From assembly GCF_044788715.1 (NCBI RefSeq), contig NZ_CP173170.1:1054001-1118000 (forward strand): a stretch of 64,000 bases of DNA, written 5' to 3'. Position 1 is the first letter of the stretch. Every line of letters starts with the position of its first letter. This DNA is from Methylotuvimicrobium sp018830325. GTDB lineage: Bacteria; Pseudomonadota; Gammaproteobacteria; Methylococcales; Methylomonadaceae. Shown here piece after piece: positions 35,148-42,538 of this stretch. A model generated the notes under the pieces. That model was not told where the DNA came from. It saw only the letters and a program-made list of their open reading frames with translations, and made no database searches. The position numbers and the translations under genes are program-made.

Positions 35148-35600
35148 GGATTTCGTGATAAATAACGTCCGGGAACTATGAGCTTTGTTGAGGGTTCGGC
35201 ATACCTTTCGCACTTCAAATTTCGGCAGTGCCTAAGAAGGCGCCGGGGTTCTCGGCCCCTCACCTAACGCTAGGCTAGGGGCTGGCATAGAGCCTAATGG
35301 ATGTATCCACGGCGTCCTTTGACGGGCCCAGGTGCCGAATTTCGATCTACGATGAGTATATGTTCTGTGGGAGCGATCCCCAGATCGCGATTTCGAAGTC
35401 GTGTGCTTTAGGTAACAAAAAATGATGTCGAGGTCGCAATAGCTAAGAGGTAAGTAGCGTAGCCCGGATGGAGCGTAGCGCAATCCGGGAAACTCGGAGC
35501 CACGCCATTCCCGTATTCCGCTACGCTGCATACGGGCTACGTGCTTTAATAGCAACTTGGGAAAGAGCGGATATGGGTTGGCTGTTTTTAGCTTGATGCG
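35148..35600. repeat. chimeric repeats: family-1 half copy, family-2 copy, REPs
   Basis: The left end of family 1 (GGATTTCGTGATAAATAACG, to about 35199) runs straight into a family-2 copy (35201-35360). That copy itself contains a CCTCACCTAACGCTAGGC-type palindrome near 35258. A TGTGGGAGCGATCCCCAGAT unit follows (about 35365-35402), then an inverted pair AGCCCGGATGGAGCGTAGCG / CGCTACGCTGCATACGGGCT (about 35461-35542). No gene is supported between 35124 and 35686. Confidence 0.8.
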
Positions 35601-35686
35601 TATGGATTCGGTAGGAGCCGAAATTGGTTACGCGCAACGTACCCAACGCGTCCCTTATTATTTTCAGCAAACTGGATGAGTACATT

Positions 35687-36775
35687 ATGCCGATCAATTA
35701 CGACTTGGAATGCTTTTCCACAGACTATTTCGACGCACGCGACAAGTTTCTGTCCGCCTGTTCTATCCAGCCAGGGCATTTGAGGCGTTTTCAGCATTCA
35801 TTGTTAGCCGGCGACAATCAACCGTTGTCGACCGAGGTGTTTTGGCTTGGTGAAGAACAGGTTAGTAAGGTGTTGGTCATTATCAGCGCGACCCATGGCG
35901 TCGAAGGCTTTTGCGGTTCTGCAGCGCAAATCAATTGGCTCAGACACGCACCGATGCCCACTGGCGATACCGCAGTGTTGTTCGTTCATGCCTTGAATCC
36001 ATTCGGCTTTGCTCATTTGCGCCGCGTCAACGAAGATAATGTCGATTTGAATCGGAACTTCATCGATTTTTCCGATAGCCCTGTCAATCTAGGTTATCGA
36101 GAATTGGCCGATGTATTGCTGCCGGAGCATTGGTCCGACGCGAACGAAAAAAGCGTATTGCAAACAATCAACGATTACCGGAAGCTTTACGGTCAACGCA
36201 AGACCGAGGAAGCGGTCAGCAGCGGTCAATACGAGTATCCGCAAGGCTTGTTTTATGGCGGCGTTACTTCCACTTGGTCGAGACAAGTGGTCGAAACCGT
36301 GATGCGCGAATTTGATTTGGCGAATCGGCAACGAGTCGCGATTGTCGATATCCATTCCGGGCTCGGCCCCTATGGTTATGGTGAAGTTATTTCGGATCAT
36401 CCGCCTGGCTCCAAAGCTGCGACATTGGCGAAACGGTGGTTCGGCGACAGCGTCACCGAGCCAGCGCTAGGGACATCGACTTCGGTGCCGAAGCTGGGTT
36501 TGCTCGATTATGCCTGGCATAAGGCTCTGGGTGATCGCGGCTGTTATATCACGTTGGAATTCGGCACTTATTCGCTCGATGCGCTGTTCCAGGTGTTGCG
36601 CAAAGAAAATTATTATTGGCACAGAAATCCGGAAACAAGGCAGCTTAATCATCCGATACGGCAACAAATCCGGGATTATTTTTATCCGGACAAGAGAGAT
36701 TGGCAGGAAATGGTGCTGTTCCGTAGCGAGCAGGTGTTAACGCAGGCGCTCGAAGGATTGGCGGATAATGACTGA
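35687..36775 (+). CDS. M14-like zinc carboxypeptidase (DUF2817)
   Basis: A 362-residue cytoplasmic protein with no signal peptide, of the DUF2817 branch of M14 metallocarboxypeptidases. The zinc triad is His70 and Glu73 (SATHGVEGF) plus His223 (VDIHSGLG). The substrate-binding Asn-Arg is in DLNRNF (123-124). The general base Glu291 is in TLEFGTY. All key residues are present, so it should be active, removing C-terminal residues or cleaving amide-linked amino acids. I start at ATG 35687 (MPINYDLECF); upstream in-frame codons lie in repeat DNA. It overlaps the next gene by 8 bases and is surely co-transcribed with it. Confidence 0.88.
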   Translation: MPINYDLECFSTDYFDARDKFLSACSIQPGHLRRFQHSLLAGDNQPLSTEVFWLGEEQVSKVLVIISATHGVEGFCGSAAQINWLRHAPMPTGDTAVLFVHALNPFGFAHLRRVNEDNVDLNRNFIDFSDSPVNLGYRELADVLLPEHWSDANEKSVLQTINDYRKLYGQRKTEEAVSSGQYEYPQGLFYGGVTSTWSRQVVETVMREFDLANRQRVAIVDIHSGLGPYGYGEVISDHPPGSKAATLAKRWFGDSVTEPALGTSTSVPKLGLLDYAWHKALGDRGCYITLEFGTYSLDALFQVLRKENYYWHRNPETRQLNHPIRQQIRDYFYPDKRDWQEMVLFRSEQVLTQALEGLADND

Positions 36776-37901
36776 TTCTGCAATCGCCGAAGAAACGCCG
36801 AAAATCGTGTTTCGTAGCGCGGTCAAAAATGACGTTCGGCAATTATTGGCGATTGAAAATGCTTGTTTTACCCAGGATAGATTAACCTCGCGCAATTTTC
36901 ACTGGATGCTGGAAAGAGCCAATGCCGATATCATCCTGGCCGAAATCGAAGATAAAGCAGCGGGATATGCACTGTTGCTGTATCGCAGAGGCGCATCGTT
37001 GGCGCGGCTTTATTCGTTCGCGGTGTTACCCGAATACCGCGGGCTCGGTATTGGCGTGGGCCTGCTCAATCACTCGGAAGCACGCGCACGAGAGCGCGAC
37101 TGCGTGTATTTGAGGCTCGAAGTTCGTCCCGATAATCAACAAGCGATCGCGTTGTACCGAAAACAAGGTTATCGGCAATTCGATACCAAAGAAGATTATT
37201 ATGAAGATCACAGCGAGGCGCTGTGCTTCGAGAAACGAATCATCTATCCGCATCCGGAAACCCGCCTGACCGTGCCGTTCTACCGGCAAACGACTGATTT
37301 CAGCTGCGGCCCTTCCGGCTTGTTGATGGCGATGGCGGGACTGAATCCGGACATCGAATTGTCGCAGGCGCATGAACTGCAAATTTGGCGCGAATCGACG
37401 ACGATTTTTATGACCTCCGGACACGGCGGATGCGGACCTCACGGTTTGGCTCTGGCGGCTTGGCGGCGAGGTTTTGCGGTCGATGTGTATCTGAGTCATC
37501 AAGATGTGTTGTTTATCGACAGCGTGCGCAGTCCCGAAAAACGCGAAGTTATCAGTCTAGTGCAAGAGGATTTTTTGCGCCAGCTCAAGCAAACCGACGT
37601 GCGTATGCATTTCGATAAAATCACGCTCGAAGCATTGACCGGGCATCTGGATGCGGGCCATATTCCATTGATTTTGATCAGCACTTACCGGATCAATCGC
37701 AACAAAGCGCCGCATTGGGTAGTCGTGACCGCACATGATCCGCACTTTATTTATTTGCATGATCCCGATGTCGATACCGAGCAGCATGCCAGCGAAGCGG
37801 ATAACTTTTATGTGCCGGTGCCGAAAGCCGAATTTTTGGCGATGTCCCGCTTCGGGCGCAGCCAGCTCAGAGCCGTCGTGATCATCGCGCGGCGCGAATG
37901 A
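36768..37901 (+). CDS. GNAT acetyltransferase fused to C39-like cysteine peptidase
   Basis: A 377-residue fusion. Residues about 13-155 are a RimI-like GNAT domain (FAVLPEYRGLGIGVGLL is the acetyl-CoA loop; NQQAIALYRKQGYRQ is the C-terminal fold). Residues about 165-372 are a C39-like papain-fold peptidase, with Cys180 in DFSCGPSG, His316 in APHWVVV and Asp332 or Asp334 in YLHDPDVD. There is no export signal or ABC transporter, so it acts in the cytoplasm and is not a bacteriocin exporter. Fusion of an N-acetylating and a peptide-cutting domain, beside an ATP-grasp ligase and a carboxypeptidase, suggests maturation or recycling of a small peptide product. Confidence 0.88.
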   Translation: MTDSAIAEETPKIVFRSAVKNDVRQLLAIENACFTQDRLTSRNFHWMLERANADIILAEIEDKAAGYALLLYRRGASLARLYSFAVLPEYRGLGIGVGLLNHSEARARERDCVYLRLEVRPDNQQAIALYRKQGYRQFDTKEDYYEDHSEALCFEKRIIYPHPETRLTVPFYRQTTDFSCGPSGLLMAMAGLNPDIELSQAHELQIWRESTTIFMTSGHGGCGPHGLALAAWRRGFAVDVYLSHQDVLFIDSVRSPEKREVISLVQEDFLRQLKQTDVRMHFDKITLEALTGHLDAGHIPLILISTYRINRNKAPHWVVVTAHDPHFIYLHDPDVDTEQHASEADNFYVPVPKAEFLAMSRFGRSQLRAVVIIARRE

Positions 37902-37922
37902 CTAGAGGACTAGAGGAAAGTT

Positions 37923-38717
37923 ATGACCAGCGATCGCCCTATCAGGCACTGTTTAACCGTTTGCCTTGCGCAATCCTTCGATTTTCCGGCTTTGCGCGAG
38001 AAAATGTTGATGTCGGGGCGAGTCAAGGGGTTTAGAAACTCCTTGGTTGTCGACTATAAAAGCGGCTGCTCGATCGTATTCGCTTACGGCGTCGCCGTGC
38101 ATTGGAACGTGAGTTTGGACGAGCAGCGCAATCTTCATGATTTGTTACTAGACTTCGCGATCAAGCCCGATGCCGAGCCGCAGGAAGACAATTTCAGCTA
38201 CGAAACGAACTCCGAAAAATACCGGATACAAAGCGATCATATCGAACTGATCGATGCCGATCAGATGGTGCTCTTGGCAGTGTCCCATGCAATGGCTCAG
38301 TCGATCAAACTGGCCGCATTCGAAAGCCATGCGATCAATACGATCCGCGAAACCAGTCATTTGCCCGAATCTTTGGCCAGGGAAGGGAAGATACAACTCG
38401 GCAGAAAAGCCACCGCGATGATCCGAGGGCAATTATTTCTGACCAAGAGCGATATTATTTTGAATTACGATCTGCTCGATACGCCCGAGTTCTTTTGGGA
38501 GCATCCGGAATATCAAGGAATTTATTCGATGGCGGCCAATTATCTCGAAATTCAGCCGCGCACCGAAGTGCTGTCGAAAAAACTCGAGACGATACACGAA
38601 TTGTTGGAAATGCTGGCCGACGAGCAAAAACATCAGCATTCGTCTTTTCTCGAGTGGATCATTATTTATCTGATCGCGGTCGAGATCGTGATGTCTTTGG
38701 TAGACAGGTTTTTTTGA
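37923..38717 (+). CDS. RMD1/YagE family (DUF155) protein with C-terminal membrane anchor
   Basis: A 264-residue protein of the RMD1/YagE (DUF155) family. It has a soluble alpha/beta domain (about residues 35-225) with LLLDFAIKP, LLAVSHAMAQSIKLAAFE, AREGKIQLGRKATAMIRGQLF and DLLDTPEFFWEHPEYQ. A C-terminal hairpin anchor follows (WIIIYLIAVEIVMSLVDRFF). In yeast and human mitochondria relatives act at the inner membrane near the translation machinery; the bacterial role is unknown. AGGAAAG precedes the ATG. It follows the GNAT-peptidase by 21 bases, so it is probably in the same operon. Confidence 0.87.
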   Translation: MTSDRPIRHCLTVCLAQSFDFPALREKMLMSGRVKGFRNSLVVDYKSGCSIVFAYGVAVHWNVSLDEQRNLHDLLLDFAIKPDAEPQEDNFSYETNSEKYRIQSDHIELIDADQMVLLAVSHAMAQSIKLAAFESHAINTIRETSHLPESLAREGKIQLGRKATAMIRGQLFLTKSDIILNYDLLDTPEFFWEHPEYQGIYSMAANYLEIQPRTEVLSKKLETIHELLEMLADEQKHQHSSFLEWIIIYLIAVEIVMSLVDRFF

Positions 38718-38840
38718 TGCATCGGTAAGATACTCTAAACCACTGCCCTAGTTAAATATTTGAAATGGCAGCAGTTGGTTCGCGAGCCGATTTCAAAAAG
38801 GCGCCACCCCATTATCCTAGAAAAAGCGTTTCACTATTTA

Positions 38841-39010
38841 TCGTTCCCACGCTCTGCGTGGGAATGCCGCTTTAGACGCTCCGCGTCGACTGCGGCTGTT
38901 AAGTTGGATTGAGAAATTGTAGAGAGCGTATTCGTGCTCTTGCCTGTATTATCGATCGCTAGGGACGCAGAGCGTCCCGGGATGCATTCCCACGCAAAGC
39001 GTAGGAACGA
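38841..39010. repeat. large inverted repeat (TTCCCACGC type)
   Basis: The outer arms are about 27 bases with two mismatches (start TCGTTCCCACGCTCTGCGTG, end AAGCGTAGGAACGA). A second pair, AGACGCTCCGCGTC / GACGCAGAGCGTCCC, lies inside. A partial relative (CATTCCCACGCTGGAGCGGT) lies near 58086. It fills the convergent gap between the DUF155 gene and the BtuM-like gene and may act as a two-way terminator. No gene is supported in 38718-39083. Confidence 0.8.
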
Positions 39011-39083
39011 TGAATATCCTATGTGGGAGCGATCCATTGATCGCGATTTCCAGGCCGAAAATTGGCTAGCAAAGGGTATAGAG

Positions 39084-39674
39084 TCAAGCCCCTTTATGAT
39101 CTTCACTGAAAATCGGCAAGGATTTCAGCAATGCGACTACGCCGAAAATCAAGGTCGCATAGATCAACGTCGATTTGATATAGGCCGGGTAAAAATTCGC
39201 CATTTTGCTCAGTTTTTCAGGCCAGTCCAATGCATCGTGACGGCCGGACAACAAATAGAAGCTGAATTCGGAAATCAAAAACGCAAGCGTCGTTGCCGCG
39301 AGCAGAATTGCGAATTGTTTCAATAGCACCGAAGGGCTCAGCTCTTTGAATTGGCCACACATTTTGCCGCCAAACCAGACTGCGGCATAGGTCGGAATCA
39401 AAAAGACATAGGCCGGTGAAACGCAAAAGCTACTGACGCCGAAGAATTGAATCACGACAAAATCGATCAATGCTGCTTCGGCCAATAAAACGGCAAAAAA
39501 ACGGTTGCCGCCGAACCAAAGCCCGGCCAGAAAAAATACCGCTAAAGAGGCGTCGGGGAGTTGAAAAGGCGTGCCGATATGGCTAGAGCGCGTGGCCGCC
39601 ATCAACAACATCAAAGCGATCGCGCCGGGTTGAATCGGTAGGTTTTGGACAGGTAAGCGTTGTGCGATATTCAT
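39084..39674 (-). CDS. btuM: BtuM-like membrane protein (solitary ECF S-component, B12 transport)
   Basis: A 196-residue integral membrane protein with about six helices. It lies 26 bases after btuB on the same strand, behind a cobalamin riboswitch. Size, helix count and position fit BtuM, the ECF S-component-like B12 transporter of some proteobacteria that works without an ECF ATPase module. BtuM of Thiobacillus denitrificans binds cobalamin through a conserved Cys near residue 80. Here Cys84 lies in GVSSFCVSPAYVFLIP, before a Pro/Tyr-rich helix. I prefer ATG 39674, 8 bases from GGAG; ATG 39680 is the alternative. The call is by context and one key residue, not by alignment. Confidence 0.65.
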   Translation of the reverse strand: MNIAQRLPVQNLPIQPGAIALMLLMAATRSSHIGTPFQLPDASLAVFFLAGLWFGGNRFFAVLLAEAALIDFVVIQFFGVSSFCVSPAYVFLIPTYAAVWFGGKMCGQFKELSPSVLLKQFAILLAATTLAFLISEFSFYLLSGRHDALDWPEKLSKMANFYPAYIKSTLIYATLIFGVVALLKSLPIFSEDHKGA

Positions 39675-39700
39675 CGTCATTTCTCCAGGAAAATTAAGTT

Positions 39701-41533
39701 TTAGATATTATAGCGAATCGAAACGAAAAAGTTTCGATCGACTGTGTTATAGGTATCGACCAATTGATATTGTTTATCCAGCAGATTATTCAATTGAGCG
39801 CTGACGGTCCAGTTTTTATTGATGTGATAGGCCGAGCGTAAATCGATGGTCGCATAACCGCTGACTTTGGTCGTGTTGGCGGCATCGTCGTAGCGATAGC
39901 CCTCGGCTAATAGGAAAGCACCGACGTCGACGGGCCCGAACGATCTGGATAAGTCGAATGATAACATTCTATCGGTGCGGCGTGGCAGACGATTATTCGT
40001 TTCCCGGTCGACCGGACGTAGCAAATTCATGCCTAGTTTGGCGTTCCAACCGAAAATTTGTGTGCCGATTTCGGCTTCGAGACCGTCGACTTGGGCCTTG
40101 CCGATATTTTCGGCGGATAAGCTAAAATTCGCCGGATCAAAGACATAGACGATCAAATTATCCAGGTTGGTATGATAAGCGCGAATCTCCCACTGTAGCC
40201 AGTCATGGTTGCCCGCGAGTCCGACTTCGACCGATTTCGATTCTTCGGCCATCAAGTTGGGGTTGCCGAAGCCGGGCCAATAGAGTTGGTTGAAGCTTGG
40301 AGCCTTGAAACCGTTGCCGAAATTGGCGAATGTACTGATGCCGTAATCCCAATTGGCGCGCCAGCCGATGCTGCCGGTGACGAAGTCGCCGAAGGCTTCG
40401 TTTTCATCCCAACGAATAGAACCATTGAGATAATGGTTGTCGAAGAATCGTCCGTGCCATTCGCCGAATACGCCGACATCGTAACGCGATAGCTCGGTAT
40501 AATCGGTCGTGCTATTCGCTTCATCCAAACGGTAATCGGCCCCGAGCGTCAGTTGATGATCGTCCGACAATTTAACCGCATTTAACCAACTGGCATTCCA
40601 ACGCGTGCTGTCGAAACGGCTGAAAAACGAGCCGTCCGGGCTGAAATTGTCGGCATCGTCTCGGCTTTGCCCTAACCGTAAGATCGAGCGCCAGTTGTCG
40701 ATGACATCGATGGCGCCACTCAGGCCGATGACCTGATTGACGAATTCCATTTTATTCGGGGTTCCGTCGAAGTCGTTGCGTCCTTCCGAGCGCATGTAGG
40801 TGGCTTCCATCTCGGCATTGTTATCGAAGCGGTGGCCCAAGCGCGCATTGAGTCCGGTATTGTAGAAACCGTCTTTATCGGGCTCATCCACCCCGGCAGT
40901 CGGTTGTCGCGCATCGAAGCCTTGCGAATTGAAATGCGACGCGCCGAGGGTATACCAACTATTTTGATAACGCCCGCTGATCGTGCCGGAGGCCTTGGCG
41001 GTATTAAACGAACCGCCGCCGGCATCGATCGTGATCGTCGGTTTTTCTTCTTGTGCGCCTTTACGGGTGAAAATTTGGATAACGCCCCCCAAGGCTTCGG
41101 CGCCCCAAAGGCTGGACTGCGGACCGCGAATGATCTCGACGCGTTCGATTTGATCGATCGGCAATAGTTCGAATGGCGAAGTGCCGGAGGTTACCGAACC
41201 GAAGCGGATGCCGTCGACCAGGACCAACACATGGCCGGAACCTGTGCCGCGTATGAAGACGCTGGAGTTTTTACCGTATCCGCCTTGTTGCGTGATATCG
41301 AGGCCGGTTGAGCCTCTTAGCAATTCCGGCAAGGTGTTGACCTGGAGGCGTTCGATGTCTTCCCGCGTATATACGGTGCTGGCGGTTGCCAGATGGTCTT
41401 TGGGACTGTCCGACCGAGTTGTCGTGATCAGCATTTCGGGTAAATGTAACGGCGTCTCGTCCGGAGTTGAGTCGGCCAAGGCTGAAATAGGGAAGCCGGT
41501 GAATAACAGTGGGCTTAGATAGAATATTCGCAT
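39701..41533 (-). CDS. btuB: TonB-dependent vitamin B12 receptor BtuB
   Basis: A 610-residue outer-membrane receptor. Signal peptide about residues 1-20; TonB box-like EMLITTTR; plug domain (STVYTREDIERLQVNTLPELL, VFIRGTGSGHVLVLVDGIR, IERVEIIRGPQSSLWGAEALGGVIQIFT). The 22-strand barrel ends in FFVSIRYNI. The cobalamin riboswitch upstream identifies the substrate class and implies repression by adenosylcobalamin. AGAGGACATC precedes the ATG. It is followed by the BtuM-like gene. Confidence 0.95.
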   Translation of the reverse strand: MRIFYLSPLLFTGFPISALADSTPDETPLHLPEMLITTTRSDSPKDHLATASTVYTREDIERLQVNTLPELLRGSTGLDITQQGGYGKNSSVFIRGTGSGHVLVLVDGIRFGSVTSGTSPFELLPIDQIERVEIIRGPQSSLWGAEALGGVIQIFTRKGAQEEKPTITIDAGGGSFNTAKASGTISGRYQNSWYTLGASHFNSQGFDARQPTAGVDEPDKDGFYNTGLNARLGHRFDNNAEMEATYMRSEGRNDFDGTPNKMEFVNQVIGLSGAIDVIDNWRSILRLGQSRDDADNFSPDGSFFSRFDSTRWNASWLNAVKLSDDHQLTLGADYRLDEANSTTDYTELSRYDVGVFGEWHGRFFDNHYLNGSIRWDENEAFGDFVTGSIGWRANWDYGISTFANFGNGFKAPSFNQLYWPGFGNPNLMAEESKSVEVGLAGNHDWLQWEIRAYHTNLDNLIVYVFDPANFSLSAENIGKAQVDGLEAEIGTQIFGWNAKLGMNLLRPVDRETNNRLPRRTDRMLSFDLSRSFGPVDVGAFLLAEGYRYDDAANTTKVSGYATIDLRSAYHINKNWTVSAQLNNLLDKQYQLVDTYNTVDRNFFVSIRYNI

Positions 41534-41647
41534 GATGTCCTCTGCGCCGCCCGCGCATGAAAGGTTGTAAAATTACAACGCAAGGGCGTGCGGCGAAAAG
41601 GCGGAGCATGGCTCGACCGTTTCGTTAACAGCCCTCCGCTGTATCGA

Positions 41648-41822
41648 ATCGCTATCGGGCCGGTCTCCGGGCTTATAAGTGGCCATTGGCCTGAATCATC
41701 GCCTTCCCATGTCATTGCACACAGTGGCAAATTGATGATTCTTTACTTATCTACCGTTGCGGGGGCAGCGCCGGCTTTGGCTTGATGACCTGACCGGCTT
41801 CCCGTTTAACCCCGCCCTAGAA
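41648..41822 (-). promoter_or_regulatory. cobalamin riboswitch (adenosylcobalamin) controlling btuB
   Basis: On the minus strand, in order: GGGAAGCCGGTCAGGTCATC, then GCTGCCCCCGCAACGGTA, then TTTGCCACTGTG (kissing-loop region), and finally the B12 box AAGCCCGGAGACCGGCC. These are the conserved parts of the class in the right order and spacing. It ends about 110 bases before the btuB ATG; the rest of the leader can form the expression platform. Confidence 0.96.
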
Positions 41823-41847
41823 TCGACAGGTCGATTCTAGGGCGGGG
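41810..41847. repeat. perfect 18-bp palindrome at the 5' edge of the B12 riboswitch
   Basis: CCCCGCCCTAGAATCGAC and its exact inverse are separated by 2 bases. The half nearer btuB includes the first stem bases of the riboswitch (GGGCGGGG). In the nascent RNA it would form a very stable hairpin just before the aptamer. Confidence 0.85.
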
Positions 41848-42040
41848 CACCTGAAAGCAAGGAGGGCATTATAGGGATTTGCCGGCTGAATGCAAGTGCA
41901 AGAAAAATATAGAGGATTAAATCTATTTATTGGGCAGGACGGAGTTTGCAACTCCGTCCCTAAGCGTTTCGACCGTGGTTAACGCGACTCAAAACGTTCG
42001 GGGCGGGTTACATAACCCGCCTCGCGTGGTGGCCATATCC

Positions 42041-42538
42041 TTATTTCATCTGCAGTTTCAATCCGGCACTGCAAAAAAAGACGCGATCGGAATGCCGCCC
42101 CATCAATTGTGCGGCTTTGCCCGATAAATCGATGAACTGCCGGGCCAAGCGATTGTCGGGCATGACACCGAGACCGACTTCGTTATGAATCAAGACCAAT
42201 TCGGCGGGAAGTCGCAACACGGCGTCCAATTCCTGCAGGATGTCGGATTCGGGAATTTGATGGTATAAGGCGTTGTTCAGCCACATCGTCACGCACTCGA
42301 CCAATACCGGGCGGTCCAAGCCTTGCAATGCGGCGAGCAGTTTGACCGGTTCCTCGACCGTAATGAACGAATCCTCCCGGCGCTGTTGGTGAACGGCCAC
42401 TCGGGCCTTCATTTCGTCGTCGAAAAATTCGGTCGTCGCCAGATAATAAGGCTTTTCATCCCCGCATTTCTGCAAAATATAGTCTTCCGCCAAACGCGAT
42501 TTACCGCTTTTGACGCCGCCGATGAATAAAGTCTTCAT
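42041..42538 (-). CDS. cobU: adenosylcobinamide kinase / guanylyltransferase CobU
   Basis: A 165-residue bifunctional enzyme that phosphorylates adenosylcobinamide and transfers GMP to it. P-loop FIGGVKSGKSR near the N-terminus; catalytic histidine region VAVHQQRREDSF; signature NEVGLGVMPDNRLARQFIDLSG. I start at ATG 42538, which overlaps the cobQ stop by 4 bases (ATGA). A longer frame exists upstream but lies inside cobQ. Last gene of the cob operon. Confidence 0.94.
   Translation of the reverse strand: MKTLFIGGVKSGKSRLAEDYILQKCGDEKPYYLATTEFFDDEMKARVAVHQQRREDSFITVEEPVKLLAALQGLDRPVLVECVTMWLNNALYHQIPESDILQELDAVLRLPAELVLIHNEVGLGVMPDNRLARQFIDLSGKAAQLMGRHSDRVFFCSAGLKLQMK

Noticed and set aside
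36768..37901. C39 domain as part of a bacteriocin exporter
   Set aside because: There is no ABC transporter or membrane segment and no double-glycine precursor peptide nearby; the domain is fused to a cytoplasmic GNAT.
38841..39010. Large palindrome as a possible phage attachment site or origin
   Set aside because: No integrase, tRNA target, DnaA boxes or skewed gene set nearby. It belongs to a dispersed repeat type with a partial copy near 58086.
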